Part shown: piece after piece, positions 9,178-17,890 of the stretch
Layout: each line of letters starts with the position of its first letter
Position numbering within the stretch: the first letter of the stretch is position 1
From: Anaerolineales bacterium
GTDB lineage: Bacteria > Chloroflexota > Anaerolineae > 4572-78 > NAK82
Direction of reading: 5' to 3'
Assembly (NCBI GenBank): GCA_020343875.1
Contig: CP070811.1
Location: 1,522,809 to 1,559,526 of the forward strand
DNA length: 36,718 bases
Position numbers and translations under genes: made by a program
Notes under the pieces: model-generated
Told to the model about the DNA's origin: nothing
The model's input: only the letters and a program-made list of their open reading frames with translations
Databases searched by the model: none

Positions 9178-9825
9178 TCATGGCCTGGGTCGAATCTGGT
9201 AGGAGCAATCAGTATCGCCAGTGACCTGGTGGTTTTGGCGGGTGACTTCGGCATTGAGCAGGTCAACGAACAGGGCCAATTCGTGGGCACAGGCCTCGCT
9301 GCATCCCTCCGCGACATGGAGAATGGGGCAATGATGCTGGCGCAACACGTAAGTCCCGTCCTCTTGTTCCTCCCAGACGGGCATATAACCTTCGGCCTCA
9401 CGCAGGCGGGTAAGTTGCTCCAGCCGGTCGGGTAGGTTCCCACTATTTACTAGAGGACGGTATGACTGGGCCAACTCTTTGGTGCGGTGCTCAAATATGC
9501 GATTAATTGCTTCCTGGCCGAAGAGTTCTTGAATCGAGTCAAGGACGTAACTGGCGAGTTGATCGTAGTTGTGGGGGAAAACATGGTTGGCAGCCTCGGT
9601 GAGGCGGTAGACATGACTCGGTCTACCCATGCCGCGTTGCATCTCCTCGTGATCCACCAGCCGATCGCGTTCCAGATTGGTCAGGTGTCGGCGCACGGCG
9701 ACAGAGGAGATGCCCAAGAGAGCGGCCAGTTCATCAGCAGTCAAGCTGCCTCGTTCTTTAAGGGCAATCAGAATGCGTCGGCGTGTAGTTGGCATCTGCG
9801 AGTTTAAAAGGTCCCTGGTTGTCAT
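9178..9825 (-). CDS. sufR: SufR-like Fe-S sensing regulator of the suf operon
   Basis: 215 residues. A DeoR/ArsR-like winged helix (about 12-75, RRRILIALKERG...ISSVAVRRHLTNLE) is followed by a C-terminal part with four cysteines (about 166, 175, 179, 207; CPILHVAEGCSEAC then DTDC), the arrangement seen in SufR proteins that bind a labile Fe-S cluster. SufR represses the suf operon when clusters are plentiful; here it is divergent from sufC with back-to-back promoters, as in known cases. The ATG at 9825 follows GTG at 9828, either could start; a GGGAAGAG element is just upstream. Confidence 0.87.
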   Translation of the reverse strand: MTTRDLLNSQMPTTRRRILIALKERGSLTADELAALLGISSVAVRRHLTNLERDRLVDHEEMQRGMGRPSHVYRLTEAANHVFPHNYDQLASYVLDSIQELFGQEAINRIFEHRTKELAQSYRPLVNSGNLPDRLEQLTRLREAEGYMPVWEEQEDGTYVLRQHHCPILHVAEGCSEACAHELALFVDLLNAEVTRQNHQVTGDTDCSYQIRPRP

Positions 9826-9969
9826 CACTCTTCCCTGTAATGTGGCTACTTTCTTGGATTGGGCAGACCAGACCGAGCAAGGCCCGGTGCCTGGCCTGCC
9901 CCTATCAAACCCCTGGCGACGCTAGATACCTGGCACATAGGGAGTCGCCGTTCCCCACATGCAAGGCAC

Positions 9970-9998
9970 ATTATAGCACACTTTTCGAAACTTGGCAA
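9970..9998 (-). promoter_or_regulatory. sufR promoter
   Basis: TTGCCA (9998-9993), 17-base spacer, TATAAT (9975-9970) on the minus strand; the untranslated leader is about 135 bases. The spacer contains the palindrome TTTCGAAA. The -35 boxes of this promoter and suf P1 are 18 bases apart, so one bound repressor could control both. Confidence 0.8.
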
Positions 9999-10016
9999 GC
10001 TTTAAAAATAATAAAG

Positions 10017-10045
10017 TTGACAAACTGCCTTGGGTGTGGTAGAAT
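10017..10045 (+). promoter_or_regulatory. suf operon promoter P1
   Basis: TTGACA, 17-base spacer, TAGAAT. Divergent from the sufR promoter and about 200 bases before sufC. Confidence 0.78.
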
Positions 10046-10166
10046 TCTGCTAGCTCTCGCAGGTGACACATGGCGAATCATGAATTCCTTCCTACTTCTG
10101 CTTGTAGAGGCTACCGGGCTCACGATCTGGTATCGGGCTAATTTAAAACATTTAGAAACAAAAAAG

Positions 10167-10195
10167 TTGACAAAGTAGGTTGGATATGGTACAAT
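10167..10195 (+). promoter_or_regulatory. suf operon promoter P2, near-copy of P1
   Basis: TTGACA, 17-base spacer, TACAAT, starting about 50 bases before sufC. The 38-base surroundings are very similar to P1 (both AAAGTTGACAAA, then GG..TGGTA.AAT), suggesting duplication. Confidence 0.82.
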
Positions 10196-10202
10196 ACCTG
10201 CG

Positions 10203-10230
10203 TTGAATGACTTGAACTCATTTGAATGAG
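10203..10230. promoter_or_regulatory. Possible operator in the sufC leader
   Basis: Two TTGAATGA copies (10203-10210, 10222-10229) and the palindrome CTCAT-ttga-ATGAG (10217-10230) lie between P2 and sufC. The position just after the P2 start would suit a SufR site. No known SufR consensus was matched. Confidence 0.4.
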
Positions 10231-10246
10231 GAACTTTGGAGGAAAA

Positions 10247-11035
10247 ATGACATCTACGCTAAGCATCAAAGACTTGCGCGTAAGCGTCGAGGGCCAGCTC
10301 ATCCTCAAGGGGCTTGATCTGGAGGTGAAACAGGGGGAGGTTCACGCCCTGATGGGGCCAAACGGTTCCGGTAAGAGCACCCTGGCCTACTCGTTAATGG
10401 GCCACCCCAAATACGAAGTTGAAGGGGGAGAGGTTTGGCTTAAGGGGCAGAACATCCTGGAGCTAACCCCCGATGAACGAGCACGGTTGGGTCTCTTTTT
10501 GGCCTTTCAGTACCCCACAGTCATACCCGGCGTGAGCTTGGCGAATTTCCTGCGTGCGGCTGTGAATGCAATCAGAGGTGGTGAGGTAAACGGCAACGGC
10601 AAGGCCCAGGTGGGCGTGCCCATCGCTGAGTTCCGCAAGATGCTGACCGAAAAGATGGAGCTCTTGCAGATGGACAAGAGCTTTGCGCGTCGCTACCTGA
10701 ATGATGGCTTCTCTGGCGGCGAGAAGAAGCGGGCCGAGATCCTGCAAATGGCTATGCTTGAGCCGGAAATTGCTATCCTGGATGAGACCGACTCTGGACT
10801 AGACATTGACGCGCTGCGTATTGTGTCAGAGGGGGTGAATGCGCTTTCTGGTCCGCATATGGGTATTTTGGTCATCACCCACTATCAGCGTATCCTGAAC
10901 TACATCCAGCCGGACTTTGTACACGTGATGATCAACGGACGAATTGTGGCCTCCGGTGGCGCCGAGCTGGCGCATGAGCTTGAGGCGCAAGGTTATGACC
11001 GTTACCTGAAGCAGGTCTCAGAAGTCAGCCGGTGA
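10247..11035 (+). CDS. sufC: SufC, ABC-type ATPase of the SufBCD scaffold
   Basis: 262 residues. Walker [10 protein letters not shown] (about residues 33-41), the SufC-specific signature [14 protein letters not shown] and Walker [18 protein letters not shown] are present. It binds SufB and SufD and uses ATP to reshape the scaffold during Fe-S cluster assembly in the cytoplasm. ATG at 10247 is chosen because GGAGG is four bases upstream; an earlier in-frame ATG at 10226 precedes that site. First gene of the operon, 82 bases before sufB. Confidence 0.96.
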   Translation: MTSTLSIKDLRVSVEGQLILKGLDLEVKQGEVHALMGPNGSGKSTLAYSLMGHPKYEVEGGEVWLKGQNILELTPDERARLGLFLAFQYPTVIPGVSLANFLRAAVNAIRGGEVNGNGKAQVGVPIAEFRKMLTEKMELLQMDKSFARRYLNDGFSGGEKKRAEILQMAMLEPEIAILDETDSGLDIDALRIVSEGVNALSGPHMGILVITHYQRILNYIQPDFVHVMINGRIVASGGAELAHELEAQGYDRYLKQVSEVSR

Positions 11036-11117
11036 CAAGTCGACGGGTTGAGACGTGATGGCGAAACGGACGGCATCTCGTTATTTTGAACCCAAATAAT
11101 CAGTAGAAGGGGAAACA

Positions 11118-12518
11118 ATGGCTACCACATTTGATATCAATCTCGACGATTATAAGTATGGCTTCAGTGTTCCCGAAAACTATGTCTTCAAGTCACGCAA
11201 GGGAGTGGATGAGGATATTGTTAGAGAGATCTCGTGGATGAAGAGCGAGCCGGAGTGGATGACCAAATTTCGTCTGCACGCCTTACGTGCTTTCGAGAAG
11301 CGGCCGATGCCCCAATGGGGCGGCAACCTGAACGACATCAACTTCGACGACATTTACTACTATATCAAGCCAACTGATCGGCAAGAACGCTCCTGGGATG
11401 ACGTACCTGACGACATCCGAAATACGTTTGATCGGCTGGGTATCCCTGAGGCCGAACAAAAGTTTCTGGCCGGCGTTGGCGCGCAATACGAGTCGGAGGT
11501 TGTTTACCACAACATCCAGAGAGATCTGGAGGAAAAGGGCGTCATTTTCCTGGATATGGACTCCGGCTTGCGGGAGCATCCGGACCTGGTGCGAGAATAT
11601 TTCGGCACAATCATCCCTCCCGAGGACAACAAGTTCGCATCCTTGAACAGCGCTGTCTGGTCCGGAGGCAGCTTTATCTATGTGCCACCCGGTGTGCGCG
11701 TGGACTTACCTTTGCAGGCCTACTTCCGTATCAATGCCCAGAATATGGGCCAGTTTGAGCGGACGCTGATCATCGCTGATGAGGGGAGTTACGTGCACTA
11801 TGTGGAAGGTTGCACCGCTCCTACGTATAGCACCGATAGCCTGCACAGCGCTGTGGTTGAGATTGTTGTCAAGAAGGGCGCTCGTGTGCGCTATAGCACT
11901 ATCCAGAATTGGAGTCACAACGTCTATAACCTGGTCACCAAGCGAGCAGCGGCCTACCAGGATGCAACCATGGAGTGGGTGGACGGCAACCTGGGCTCGA
12001 AGCTCACCATGAAGTATCCAGCTGTTTGGTTGATGGAGCCAGGCGCTCATGGTGAGGTGTTGTCTATTGCCTTTGCAGGCAAAGGGCAGCACCAGGATGC
12101 TGGTGCCAAGATTGTGCACGCAGCTCCCCATACCAGCTCGGTCATCACCAGCAAGAGCATCAGCAAGGGTGGCGGTCGTACCACCTATCGAGGCCTGCTC
12201 AAGGTCGCGCCGGGGGCCGTCCGCAGCAAAAGCAATGTAGTGTGCGACGCTCTCATCTTGGACGAGCAGTCTGCCACGGATACGTTCCCTTACATAGAGA
12301 TTGAGGAAGACGACGTGGATATTGGCCACGAGGCGACTGTCTCCAAGGTCTCTGAAGAGCAGCTTTTCTACCTCCAGAGTCGGGGCATTGACGAGGCTCA
12401 TGCCGCGAGTATGGTGGTCAGCGGCTTCATCGAGCCCATCGTCAAGGAGCTGCCTATGGAGTACGCGCTTGAGATGAACCGCCTGATTGAGTTGGAGATG
12501 GAAGGTTCGGTGGGCTAG
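11118..12518 (+). CDS. sufB: SufB, Fe-S scaffold subunit
   Basis: 466 residues, typical length. N-terminal [17 protein letters not shown] and [20 protein letters not shown] are SufB hallmarks (SufD lacks them), followed by the parallel beta-helix core and a C-terminal helical part with [16 protein letters not shown], which holds the conserved cysteine region, and [21 protein letters not shown]. It is the scaffold on which sulfur from SufS/SufU and iron are assembled. AGAAGGGG stands before the ATG. 72 bases separate it from sufD. Confidence 0.97.
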   Translation: MATTFDINLDDYKYGFSVPENYVFKSRKGVDEDIVREISWMKSEPEWMTKFRLHALRAFEKRPMPQWGGNLNDINFDDIYYYIKPTDRQERSWDDVPDDIRNTFDRLGIPEAEQKFLAGVGAQYESEVVYHNIQRDLEEKGVIFLDMDSGLREHPDLVREYFGTIIPPEDNKFASLNSAVWSGGSFIYVPPGVRVDLPLQAYFRINAQNMGQFERTLIIADEGSYVHYVEGCTAPTYSTDSLHSAVVEIVVKKGARVRYSTIQNWSHNVYNLVTKRAAAYQDATMEWVDGNLGSKLTMKYPAVWLMEPGAHGEVLSIAFAGKGQHQDAGAKIVHAAPHTSSVITSKSISKGGGRTTYRGLLKVAPGAVRSKSNVVCDALILDEQSATDTFPYIEIEEDDVDIGHEATVSKVSEEQLFYLQSRGIDEAHAASMVVSGFIEPIVKELPMEYALEMNRLIELEMEGSVG

Positions 12519-12590
12519 GGATTGCGTTGTCGATTTAACCTTTGGTCTGCCCTTACTTATGATCAATACCCTTAATCATCGGAGTAACTG

Positions 12591-13949
12591 ATGGCTCAGC
12601 AAAGCACAATTGTTAAGGACCCGGTAATCGAAGCTGGCGTGTTCACACGCCATGCGACGCTTGCGCTCTCTGAGCGCCTGAATGAACCCGAATGGATGAA
12701 AGAGAAACGGCAGGTGGCTTGGAGCATCTTTGAGGAGATGCCTATGCCTACCACCAGTGACGAAGACTGGCGACGTACTGACATTCGCTCCCTGAAGTGG
12801 GACCAGTTGCAGTTGTCTGTGGATAGCAACCTGAGTCCAGTTTCAAAACTGGCCGAACTACCTGAGCACCTGCGCCTTGCGCTGGACGAGGGGCTGGATG
12901 CATCTGGTCGGTTGGCCTTGGTCAACGGCCAGGTGGTTTATCACGAACTGGCTGAGGGATTGTCTGAACAAGGGGTGGTTTTCACTGACATGGCCAGCGC
13001 CGTGCACGAGCACCCCGAGTTGGTCCAGCAATACTTTATGACGGAATGTGTGGCCCCCAGTGAGGGGAAATTCCCTGCTTTGAACGGTGCGTTGTGGCAG
13101 GGAGGTGCCTTCATCTACGTTCCCAAAGGGGTTGAGGTTAAGGGGCCGTTCCAGGTGGTCGTCGCGTTGGAAGGTGAGGGAGCGGCGATCTTCCCGCATA
13201 CCCTGATTATCGCTGAGCGTTTTGCCAAGGTTACCTGCATTGAAGAAACCGTCTCGTCCGACGGCGCAGGACAAGCTCTCAACAATGGCATTGTCGAGAT
13301 CGTTGCAGGCGATGGGGCGCAGGTTCGCTACGCGGAGGTGCAGCGCTGGGGAGAGAACGTTTTCAACTTCAACACCAAGCGTGCCATCCACCATCCGGAT
13401 AGCCTGGTGGTGTGGGAGATGGGGCAATTGGGGGGGCGCCTCACCAAGACCTACATCGACAGTATCCTGAGAGGAAACGGCTCCTCCGCCGAGCTCAATG
13501 GGGTCTACTTTGTGGGTGACAAGCAACACTTGGATCTCGACACTCTGACTCATCACATTGGCTTGAGTACCGGGGGCGATCTTCTGTTGAAAGGCGCGGC
13601 TCGGGACAGCGCGCGGGCTGTCTTTCAGGGCATGATCAAGATTGATCCCACGGGCCAACAAACCAACTCGTATCTTAAGAATGAAAACCTGTTGCTGAGT
13701 GATCACGCCCGCTCCGATTCCATTCCCAGCCTTGAGATTGACGCCAACGATGTGCGTGCTTCCCACGGCGCGACTGTCAGTCGTGTTGATGAGGAGTATA
13801 TCTTCTATCTTCAAAGCCGGGGCATTTCACGCAACACCGCCGTGCGCATGATCGTGGAGGGCTTCTTCTCCAGCGTCTTTGATCGCATGAGCGAGGAGCG
13901 TGTCCGTGAGAAGCTGGCAGCGGCTGTGTCGGCTAGAATCGGTGACTGA
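12591..13949 (+). CDS. sufD: SufD, partner of SufB in the SufBCD complex
   Basis: 452 residues, SufB/SufD family. It has WMKEKRQVAWSIFEEMPMPT near the N-terminus and the C-terminal [22 protein letters not shown], whose His belongs to the conserved SufD site used with the SufB cysteine. It lacks the long SufB-specific N-terminal block, so SufD is preferred over a second SufB. GGAG is nine bases before the ATG. Confidence 0.93.
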   Translation: MAQQSTIVKDPVIEAGVFTRHATLALSERLNEPEWMKEKRQVAWSIFEEMPMPTTSDEDWRRTDIRSLKWDQLQLSVDSNLSPVSKLAELPEHLRLALDEGLDASGRLALVNGQVVYHELAEGLSEQGVVFTDMASAVHEHPELVQQYFMTECVAPSEGKFPALNGALWQGGAFIYVPKGVEVKGPFQVVVALEGEGAAIFPHTLIIAERFAKVTCIEETVSSDGAGQALNNGIVEIVAGDGAQVRYAEVQRWGENVFNFNTKRAIHHPDSLVVWEMGQLGGRLTKTYIDSILRGNGSSAELNGVYFVGDKQHLDLDTLTHHIGLSTGGDLLLKGAARDSARAVFQGMIKIDPTGQQTNSYLKNENLLLSDHARSDSIPSLEIDANDVRASHGATVSRVDEEYIFYLQSRGISRNTAVRMIVEGFFSSVFDRMSEERVREKLAAAVSARIGD

Positions 13950-14009
13950 GCCGCACGCAGCTTGCACGGATTTCCAAAAATCCTGGACGCACCCTGCGAA
14001 ATAGTTCAC

Positions 14010-14038
14010 TTGCTGAAACCGAGGCGATAGATTATAAT
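14010..14038 (+). promoter_or_regulatory. Internal promoter before sufS
   Basis: TTGCTG, 17-base spacer, TATAAT in the 140-base gap between sufD and sufS. The -35 is poor, the -10 perfect. It would let sufS-sufU-Rieske-sufT be expressed apart from sufCBD. Confidence 0.55.
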
Positions 14039-14089
14039 GGCCTTCTTGACGCGCCCGGCGGGCGAAGACGGGCACAATGGATAGATTAT

Positions 14090-15316
14090 ATGTTTGACGT
14101 TGACACCATTAGACAAGATTTTCCTATCTTTCATCAACAGGTGAACGGCAATCCGTTGATCTATCTGGACAGTGGAGCCAGCTCGCAGAAACCCTTGTCT
14201 GTCATTGAGGCGATGGACGAGTGTTATCGCACTTACTACGCCAATGTTCACCGGGGTATCTATCAGTTCAGTGAAAAGTCCTCGGCTGCCTACGAAGATG
14301 CGCGCAAAAAGGTGGCTCGCTTTATTAACGCCAGGAGCTGGCGTGAAGTCATCTTCACCCGGAACGCCACCGAAAGCATCAACTTGGTGGCCTATACCTG
14401 GGGGCGGCAAAACATCCACGCAGGCGATACCATTATTCTGACCGAGATGGAGCATCATGCCAACCTGGTCCCGTGGCAACAACTTGCCGCTGAGAAGGGC
14501 GCCCGGCTGGCCTATATCCCGGTAGATGCGTGTGGGTATTGCGATATGGCGACCTTTGACCAGCTGATAAATGACTCGGTCAAGTTAGTCGCCGTGACTC
14601 AGATGTCGAACGTGCTGGGGACTGTCACGCCCCTGGGAGAGATTGCCGCCAAAGCACATGCAGTAGGCGCATTGGTGCTGGTAGATGGAGCGCAGGCGGT
14701 GCCTCATATGCCGACCGATGTGCAGGCCTTCGACGTAGATTTCTTGGCTTTCTCTGGGCATAAGATGTTGGGCCCCAGTGGTATTGGTGTGCTATACGGC
14801 AAACGGGAGATTCTGCAAGCTATGCCCCCTTTCCTGACCGGCGGGGATATGATCCGCAAGGTGACCTTTGAGACGGCGGAGTGGAACGAGCTGCCTTGGA
14901 AATTCGAAGCAGGTACGCCGGCCATTGTGGAGGCCATTGGGCTGGGGGCGGCGGTGGACTACCTGAATAAGCTGGGCATGCCCGCCATCCGCAAGCACGA
15001 GATAGAGCTGACAACTTACGCCTTTGACCGCCTGTGCCAGGTGGAAGGTATCCACATCTATGGCCCGCCCGATCCAACGGCGCGGGGAGGAGCCGTAGCC
15101 TTTACTTTGGGCGATATTCACCCTCATGATCTGGCTTCTCTTCTCGACCATGCGGGCATCGCCATTCGGGCTGGTCATCATTGCGCCATGCCGTTGCACC
15201 AAAAGCTTTGCCTCACCGCCACTGCCCGGGCCAGCTTTTACGTCTATAATCAGCCCTCGGACATTGATCGTTTGGCAGAGGCCCTTGATCTGGCCCGTGA
15301 ACTCTTCGGCGGCTGA
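14090..15316 (+). CDS. sufS: SufS cysteine desulfurase
   Basis: 408 residues, class V PLP enzyme, group II (SufS) type. The PLP lysine lies in DFLAFSGHKMLGPSGIGVLYG, and the active cysteine in RAGHHCAMPLHQKL (near residue 368). It takes sulfur from cysteine for SufU and SufB, and could also supply the rhodanese-MoeB/CysO branch encoded downstream. No ribosome site is visible; instead a six-codon frame ATGGATAGATTATATGTTTGA overlaps the start, so coupled re-initiation is possible. Confidence 0.95.
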   Translation: MFDVDTIRQDFPIFHQQVNGNPLIYLDSGASSQKPLSVIEAMDECYRTYYANVHRGIYQFSEKSSAAYEDARKKVARFINARSWREVIFTRNATESINLVAYTWGRQNIHAGDTIILTEMEHHANLVPWQQLAAEKGARLAYIPVDACGYCDMATFDQLINDSVKLVAVTQMSNVLGTVTPLGEIAAKAHAVGALVLVDGAQAVPHMPTDVQAFDVDFLAFSGHKMLGPSGIGVLYGKREILQAMPPFLTGGDMIRKVTFETAEWNELPWKFEAGTPAIVEAIGLGAAVDYLNKLGMPAIRKHEIELTTYAFDRLCQVEGIHIYGPPDPTARGGAVAFTLGDIHPHDLASLLDHAGIAIRAGHHCAMPLHQKLCLTATARASFYVYNQPSDIDRLAEALDLARELFGG

Positions 15317-15369
15317 GCCACCGATGCCTAACGCTTTAAATTTGCCGTATACCCCTTGATGTTTTGACT

Positions 15370-15768
15370 ATGGACGACTTCTATCGCGAAAACATTCTTG
15401 ACCATTACCGAAATCCGCGCAACAAGGGCTCGCTGGAAAACCCGACGCATACCCATGAGGAGGACAACCCCCTGTGCGGTGACGTGATTCGGATTGACCT
15501 GCATGTGAATGGCGAGGACGTGATTGACCAGGTGCGGTTTGACGGCCAGGGCTGTGCCATCAGCCAGGCTTCAGCCTCTATGCTGACCGAGATGGTTCAG
15601 GGCAAAACCCTGGAAGAAGCCAAAAAGTTGAGCAAAGAGGATATTCTGGAAGCCTTAGGTATAGAAATTGGCCCGGTGCGTCTTAAGTGCGCGCTCTTGT
15701 CTCTCAAAGTGCTCAAGGCCGGTGTGTATGACGTGCCTGAGTGGACTGATGACGGGGATGACTGGTAG
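15370..15768 (+). CDS. sufU: SufU zinc-dependent sulfur acceptor for SufS
   Basis: 132 residues. IscU/SufU fold with the three conserved cysteines: NPLCGDVIRIDL, GQGCAISQASASMLTEM and RLKCALLSL near the end. The second motif with GCAISQAS is the SufU rather than the IscU form. It accepts persulfide sulfur from SufS. ATG at 15370 is preferred; a TTG two codons earlier is also in frame. It lies 53 bases after sufS. Confidence 0.93.
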   Translation: MDDFYRENILDHYRNPRNKGSLENPTHTHEEDNPLCGDVIRIDLHVNGEDVIDQVRFDGQGCAISQASASMLTEMVQGKTLEEAKKLSKEDILEALGIEIGPVRLKCALLSLKVLKAGVYDVPEWTDDGDDW

Positions 15769-15807
15769 CCAGTTGTGCGGTAGTTTCAAACTCATCGAGG
15801 GATCACT

Positions 15808-16122
15808 ATGTCAGACTTTATCAAAGTTGCCAGCATATCCAATCTGGGCCCTGGCGAAAAGATGCTGGTTGAATACCAGGGGTCTCCAGTTGGCCTGTTT
15901 AATATTGAGGGCCAATTCTATGCCATTCACGACATTTGCACTCACGATGAAGGCCCCTTGGTCGAAGGCGAGTTGCACGGCAGTGTGATTGTATGCCCGC
16001 GCCATGGGGCCCGCTTTGACGTGAAGACTGGCGCCGTCCGCACTCTGCCGGCCTATGCGCCGGTGCACACCTATCAGGTGAAGATCGAGGGTGAAGATAT
16101 TCTGATTGCCCCCACCGAGTAG
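15808..16122 (+). CDS. Rieske-type 2Fe-2S ferredoxin
   Basis: 104 residues, soluble Rieske protein. The cluster ligands are C-T-H in DICTHDEGP and C-P-R-H in VIVCPRHGARFD, 16 residues apart between the pairs, as in ferredoxin subunits of the NirD/BphA3 kind. It has no membrane anchor. In this suf operon it may serve as electron donor for cluster assembly or simply as a client; the partner is unknown. GAGGG is close before the ATG. Confidence 0.92.
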   Translation: MSDFIKVASISNLGPGEKMLVEYQGSPVGLFNIEGQFYAIHDICTHDEGPLVEGELHGSVIVCPRHGARFDVKTGAVRTLPAYAPVHTYQVKIEGEDILIAPTE

Positions 16123-16195
16123 GGCTAAAGACGAAGGACCTGGGGTGCCTTTCGTTGGCCAACTATTGAGAGAGACCCTGAACTAGGAGACAGAC

Positions 16196-16498
16196 ATGAC
16201 TGAAGAGAAAAAAGTTACCGAAGAGGTCGTAAGAGAGGCTTTGCGGGGAGTACTTGATCCTGAGTTGCACCTGGATGTAGTAACCCTGGGACTTATCCGC
16301 GAGATTGACGTAGATGCTTCTCCGGTAGACCTGAAGATGATCCTCACCACTCCTTTTTGTCCGTATGGCCCTTGGATGGTCCAGCAGATCAAGGAGACAG
16401 CTGAGAAAACCGTTGGGGGGCAGGTAAAGGTCGAGGTGTTGGCGGAGCAGTGGCATCCGGAGATGATGGAGGATCCAAGCCTGCTGGGCTTTTTCTAA
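16196..16498 (+). CDS. sufT: SufT-like MIP18/DUF59 protein
   Basis: 100 residues, a single MIP18 (DUF59) domain: ALRGVLDPELHLDVVTLGLI at the start and TTPFCPYGPWMVQQIKE with the family cysteine in the middle. Such proteins help insert Fe-S clusters into targets. It resembles the N-terminal domain of the Mrp protein encoded at 7636-8739. Last clear member of the suf gene series. Confidence 0.88.
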   Translation: MTEEKKVTEEVVREALRGVLDPELHLDVVTLGLIREIDVDASPVDLKMILTTPFCPYGPWMVQQIKETAEKTVGGQVKVEVLAEQWHPEMMEDPSLLGFF

Positions 16499-16646
16499 GT
16501 AGGACCACATGGTAATTCCGGCAGGGTAGATGCACCACTGAAAGCCTGCCCCGCCTGGACGACCGCGAGGGGTTCGCCCCTGAGCCTGTCCAACCTTCAG
16601 AAAGGCCAGTGTCACGGGCCTGGAGTGGCAATCTATAGGGCAACGC

Positions 16647-17492
16647 ATGACACAGCGTGCAGCGGACATACCTCAGCTCCTTATTCTACCTGCAAGTGCC
16701 CTCATCTTGCACGAAGAAGTTGACCCTCGGCGGGTTGAGCCATTGGTCGATCGGCTTCGAGCGGATGGGCTTCTCAAGAATCCGCCCATCGCGGCGCCTA
16801 TTGACGGCCCGCTGGGATCTCAGGGCCGGCATGTGATCCTGGATGGCGCCAATCGTACCAGTGCCTTGCGCAAGCTGGGAGTCTTACATCACCTGGTGCA
16901 GGCGGTGGACTACAACGAGGTAGAACTGGATACCTGGGGGCATCTGATCACCGGAATTCCCCAACAGGTGTTCAGCCAGACTCTGGCCGACGTCGGGCTG
17001 GAAGTGGCGCCTGCTACCCGCCAGGGCGCCCGCCGGCGCCTGGCGCGCCGTGAAATCGTGGCTTCGATCACTAAGCCTGACGGCAGTGTCTTTGTTGTGC
17101 AAGGAGCGGGCTCCGTGGCCTCCGAATCGGAGGCGCTGCGCCGACTGTCGTCGGTCTACAATGGGCGGTCGGTCATTCACCGCGTGAAAACTGATCATAT
17201 TGCTGATTTACTGGCCTATTATGATAATGTGACCGCCCTGGTTCGTTTCCTAGGCTATCAGCCGGAAGATATCTTGCGGCTGGCCAGCGATGGGCACAAG
17301 CTGCCCACCGGCATAACCCGGCACATCATTCACGGGCGTGCGTTGCGGGTTAACTTGCCGCTTTCGGTGCTCATGGATGAAGAGCGTAGCACCCAGCAAA
17401 AGAATGAGTGGCTGCGAGAGTGGATCAAACAAAAGCTGGCTGGCCGAGAGATCCGTTATTACCAGGAGTCGACCTTCCTGTTTGATGAGTAA
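16647..17492 (+). CDS. ParB-like protein, probable free L-serine kinase (SerK/SbnI type)
   Basis: 281 residues. It has the ParB/sulfiredoxin-like fold of SerK and SbnI: LHEEVDPRRVEPLVDRLRAD near the N-terminus (the Glu after His is the position of the catalytic Glu of SerK/SbnI), then GLLKNPPIAAP and HVILDGANRTSALRKLG (about 68-84), a form of the DG..R nucleotide-binding motif. There is no DNA-binding helix-turn-helix of true ParB. SerK and SbnI phosphorylate free serine to O-phosphoserine, the substrate of CysO-dependent CysM, which is encoded just downstream (19408-20397). Function inferred; annotation as chromosome-partitioning ParB would be misleading. The start has no good ribosome site. 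Confidence 0.7.
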   Translation: MTQRAADIPQLLILPASALILHEEVDPRRVEPLVDRLRADGLLKNPPIAAPIDGPLGSQGRHVILDGANRTSALRKLGVLHHLVQAVDYNEVELDTWGHLITGIPQQVFSQTLADVGLEVAPATRQGARRRLARREIVASITKPDGSVFVVQGAGSVASESEALRRLSSVYNGRSVIHRVKTDHIADLLAYYDNVTALVRFLGYQPEDILRLASDGHKLPTGITRHIIHGRALRVNLPLSVLMDEERSTQQKNEWLREWIKQKLAGREIRYYQESTFLFDE

Positions 17493-17632
17493 GATTGGGC
17501 TGGTAAGGATCGTCAAAGTAGCCAGGGAAGATCCGAGCTTGGTTGCAGAAAGCAATTCAATACAAGATCACAAGGATTGAGATTTCTGTTCATGCGGCGT
17601 GTCCCTGTTTGAAACAGCACGAGCCAACAACC

Positions 17633-17686
17633 ATGATTTGCCAACTGATTGCCTTGAAGTGCGTTTGTATTAAGCGGGGACGGTAA
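17633..17686 (+). CDS. Cysteine leader peptide of the cysO operon
   Basis: 17 residues, MICQLIALKCVCIKRGR, stop TAA. Three cysteines (codons 3, 10, 12: TGC, TGC, TGT) where about 0.2 would be expected. The ribosome site is weak. It is followed by a series of competing hairpins and a terminator in front of cysO, so ribosome stalling at Cys codons probably controls the operon. A possible promoter is TTGGTT-N16-TACAAG near 17540-17567, weakly supported. Confidence 0.78.
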   Translation: MICQLIALKCVCIKRGR

Positions 17687-17838
17687 CCACACCCTCGGGG
17701 TTGAGGGCTTCTGGCTACGGTCACCCGCCTCGCCGTATTTTATGACGATGAGGCCCTCAAGCCCTGATAACGCCGTCTTTTGCATTTGCTGGAACCCGCA
17801 TGCCAAGTTGAGACTCATCGTCTGTCGATGAGTTTTTT
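17673..17838 (+). promoter_or_regulatory. Cysteine attenuator: alternative hairpins and terminator before cysO
   Basis: Terminator: ACTCATCG (17813-17820) with CGATGAGT (17826-17833), then TTTTT. Antiterminator: GACGATGAG (17744-17752) pairs perfectly with CTCATCGTC (17814-17822). Anti-antiterminator: CCTCGCCGT (17727-17735) with ACGATGAGG (17745-17753), one mismatch, one wobble. Further upstream GCGGGGAC (17673-17680, inside the leader codons right after the Cys codons) can pair with GTCACCCGC (17720-17728), and TACGG (17716-17720) with CCGTA (17733-17737); these exclude each other and would relay ribosome position to the last switch. There is also a local CCCTC/GAGGG hairpin (17691-17706). 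Confidence 0.72.
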
Positions 17839-17890
17839 GTTTGAATTTTCAGCCAACGGCTAAATCTGTGAAAGAGAAGGAGATAACTAA

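Noticed and set aside
10070..10141. 23-codon frame between suf P1 and P2
   Set aside because: It has an AGGTG-like site but no enrichment in Cys or other telling codons, so I do not call it a leader peptide.
9789..10178. Plus-strand frame across the sufR-sufC gap
   Set aside because: It overlaps sufR and both divergent promoters and its translation resembles nothing.
11706..12566. Long minus-strand frames inside sufB and sufD
   Set aside because: They lie fully opposite clear Suf genes and show no family resemblance.
17770..17800. UGGAACC-like stretch before cysO that resembles a T-box with tRNA-Cys discriminator match
   Set aside because: It does not overlap the terminator stem, no stem I with specifier loop can be recognised, and the Cys-rich leader frame explains the control better.
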